Of a DNA stretch of 24,047 nucleotides, positions 22,862 to 24,047 are shown in pieces. The notes beneath the pieces were generated by a model. The model saw nothing but the letters and a program-made list of their open reading frames with translations. It was not told where the DNA came from and made no database searches. Each line of letters starts with the position of its first letter. Positions within the stretch are counted from its first letter, which is position 1. The DNA comes from an uncultured Prevotella sp. (GTDB lineage: Bacteria > Bacteroidota > Bacteroidia > Bacteroidales > Bacteroidaceae), in NCBI GenBank assembly GCA_900318855.1, contig ONMG01000117.1, forward strand, positions 1-24,047, read 5' to 3'. A program made the position numbers and the translations under genes.

Positions 22862-22984
22862 CCGTTTAATCGCCCAGGGGTGACACATTCTCTCACCCCT
22901 GGGCTTCACCGCCTCTCACCCCTGGTCTCCACCCCCTCTCACCCCTGGTCTCCACCCCCTCTCACCCCTGGGCGATTAAAACGG
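22862..22984. repeat. 23-nt tandem repeats bounded by a 19-bp inverted repeat
   Basis: Four near-identical 23-nt units begin at 22892, 22915, 22938 and 22961, each opening with CTCACCCCTGG; units two and three are identical apart from flanking bases. TTTAATCGCCCAGGGGTGA (22865-22883) is the exact reverse complement of 22962-22980, and the match extends outward with one-base bulges. The left arm can also pair with the first unit (12 bp, 22872-22883 with 22893-22904, 9-nt loop). The minus strand of the array carries repeated GGGG and GGGGG runs. Confidence 0.8.
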
Positions 22985-23233
22985 TGCCCTCAAGGTCGTA
23001 AATCATGTCGACGGGAGTCTAATAATCTTACCATTAGCGGATCATAAGATGGAAAAATATTCAAGCATATTAGTGTTAAGCATTGCGTTCAAAGGAGTGG
23101 TGAAGGCTGACAGCATCAGTTCCCTTTCCGGCTTCTATGTCTGTTCCACCATGAATGGAAACGGTCCCATAAAAAAAAACATAAAACGCAAGAACCACCC
23201 CGGAGTTCCAGCGACAATATGCCAAAAGTTCAC

Positions 23234-23241
23234 TACCTTTG
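23234..23241 (+). promoter_or_regulatory. Likely -7 element of the YecH-like gene
   Basis: TACCTTTG matches TAnnTTTG and lies 17 nt upstream of the ATG at 23259. No clear -33 box is seen. Confidence 0.5.
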
Positions 23242-23258
23242 CATGAAAAAAGAAAACT

Positions 23259-23492
23259 ATGGTACATGGACATGAAGTGCTCCAGATGATGCAGGGCAAA
23301 CAATATGCAACCAAGGAGGAACTCCTCAAAGAGATAAACAAACAATTCGGCACCGACACATTATTCCGCACCTGCCACGCCGAAGGGCTCACGGCCGGGG
23401 AATTAGTTGACTTTTTCGAAGCGCATGGAAAATTCATGCCTGCAGGCAATCGCAGCTTCACGGTCAACCTCGACAAGGTCTGCCACCACTGA
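23259..23492 (+). CDS. YecH-like small putative metal-binding protein (DUF2492)
   Basis: This 77-residue protein resembles the YecH/DUF2492 family along its whole length. It opens MVHGHEVLQMM; the centre has TLFRTCHAEGLTAGELVDFF and the end has GKFMPAGNRSFTVNLDKVCHH. His3, His5, Cys39, His40, Cys75, His76 and His77 could form a metal site, consistent with the family's description as metal-binding. No enzymatic role is known to me. An alternative in-frame-free ATG at 23243 reads a different frame. It has its own -7 element, and its 3' end overlaps the oppositely oriented TIGR02757 gene by 29 nt. Confidence 0.8.
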   Translation: MVHGHEVLQMMQGKQYATKEELLKEINKQFGTDTLFRTCHAEGLTAGELVDFFEAHGKFMPAGNRSFTVNLDKVCHH

Positions 23493-24047
23493 CCCACTCT
23501 CCCTTGTCTTCCTCCGAATCAATATCATATCCATAGAGGGCATAATCGGCTCTGGCCGGATCGTTAGGAAAGACCTCACGCATCTTACTGGTGAGCTTGA
23601 CGACAGCCTTCCAACCGGCCGACTTGCCGATGTTGATATGCAGTCGAGTAGCAGTCTGCATGACGTGGGTATCGAGTGGAATGAACAGATGTGATTGGTC
23701 CATAAAGCTGCTCCACAATCCCAAGTCCACCGGTGAGCTGTCGCGCACCATCCAGCGAAGGAACATGCAAGGGCGCTTGCAAGCTGAGGTATAAGGAGAA
23801 GGCACCATACCCTTGATGCCCCGTTCCCGAAAGAAGGATGAGAAAGCTTCAAGCACCGCTTCCACATCCGTCTTTCCTTCGATATTAAGACTGACTATTG
23901 TTCGGGCAAAACCACCGAGCGAGCCATACTGATGAAACAGTTCCTGCAGAGCGATAAGCATGGAGCGGATGTCGGCATAAGTGTAGAGACGATAAAAGAA
24001 TTTCGATGCTGGTGCTATGACCTGCTCGAACTCGCCACTCTCTATCC
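23464..24047 (-). CDS. TIGR02757/DUF2400-family protein (partial, 5' end outside window)
   Basis: About 193 C-terminal residues are visible; the frame stays open to the right edge (…FFYRLYTYADIRS before the internal Met at 23961), so the gene starts outside. The segment PSPYTSACKRPCMFLRWMVR, followed by VDLGLWSSF and LFIPLDTHVMQTA, is the hallmark of TIGR02757 proteins, which share the helix-hairpin-helix architecture of some DNA glycosylases. The LDTHV segment may correspond to the glycosylase-type catalytic Asp, but no activity is established to my knowledge. The gene ends in a 29-nt tail-to-tail overlap with the YecH-like gene. Confidence 0.85.
   Translation of the reverse strand, partial: IESGEFEQVIAPASKFFYRLYTYADIRSMLIALQELFHQYGSLGGFARTIVSLNIEGKTDVEAVLEAFSSFFRERGIKGMVPSPYTSACKRPCMFLRWMVRDSSPVDLGLWSSFMDQSHLFIPLDTHVMQTATRLHINIGKSAGWKAVVKLTSKMREVFPNDPARADYALYGYDIDSEEDKGEWVSGGRPCRG

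Larger units (their letters stand above)
22417..23258. other. Gene-poor stretch with a repeat array
   Basis: These 842 nt have no reading frame I can support. Frames of 60-126 codons exist on both strands at about 22664-23047 and 23049-23246, but they conflict with each other and have no recognisable motifs. The most notable content is the repeat/inverted-repeat structure at 22858-22987. The right part is AT-rich and ends in the promoter of the YecH-like gene. Confidence 0.55.

Noticed and set aside
22892..22983. Repeat array considered as a CRISPR
   Set aside because: Units are contiguous 23-nt tandem copies without unique spacers, and no cas gene is near.
22667..23047. Plus-strand frame of 126 codons in the gene-poor stretch
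   Set aside because: It reads through the 23-nt repeat array into Pro/Ser-rich text, lacks a promoter and any family motif, and conflicts with a minus-strand frame; not called as a gene.
23049..23246. Plus-strand frame of 65 codons upstream of the YecH-like gene
   Set aside because: No motif, unusual composition at its end, and it covers the -7 element of the next gene.

Overview
The window looks like chromosome of a Bacteroidota organism, most likely Prevotellaceae (Prevotella or a relative). The basis is protein family content: lipoprotein-rich genes, tandem DUF4230 proteins, a type IX secretion-like C-terminal domain, an HU/LysM fusion protein, and ECF sigma genes with Spy-like partners. 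At least seven gene starts also carry the Bacteroidota promoter element TAnnTTTG, several with a TTG/TTTG box 19-20 bp upstream. I see no rRNA, tRNA, CRISPR array, insertion sequence or prophage. Most of the window is core chromosome.

Layout. 1-330: 5' part of a low-molecular-weight protein tyrosine phosphatase, reading out of the left edge. 585-3069: rlmD-type 23S rRNA uracil methyltransferase and a cytoplasmic-type asparaginase, 1 nt apart. 3158-4133: dapA on the minus strand with its own promoter and a good terminator. 4207-9236: a seven-gene minus-strand unit. In transcription order it holds a mini-protein made of a signal peptide plus a T9SS-like domain, an L,D-transpeptidase lipoprotein, an ECF sigma factor, a one-TM protein in the anti-sigma position, a Spy/CpxP-like secreted protein, truA, and an EamA transporter. 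9292-11700: mazG, a lipoprotein and rnz. 11994-13301: two overlapping DUF4230 genes on the plus strand.

13374-19946 is a six-gene minus-strand unit: glucosaminidase/LysM cell-wall hydrolase, ftsY, rimO, a small HU protein, a 503-residue HU-transmembrane-LysM protein, and dnaB. The genes overlap or nearly touch, so DNA-binding, replication, membrane-targeting and cell-wall functions are probably co-expressed. The HU-TM-LysM protein could physically connect nucleoid and peptidoglycan and is the most interesting single gene here.

19976-22416 (plus strand) holds a short folK, an M64 zinc peptidase and a TPR protein. 22417-23258 has no convincing gene but contains four 23-nt tandem repeats bounded by a 19-bp perfect inverted repeat. 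A small YecH-like protein follows, converging on and overlapping a TIGR02757/DUF2400 gene that runs off the right edge. All family names are from reading protein motifs by eye; no database search was possible.
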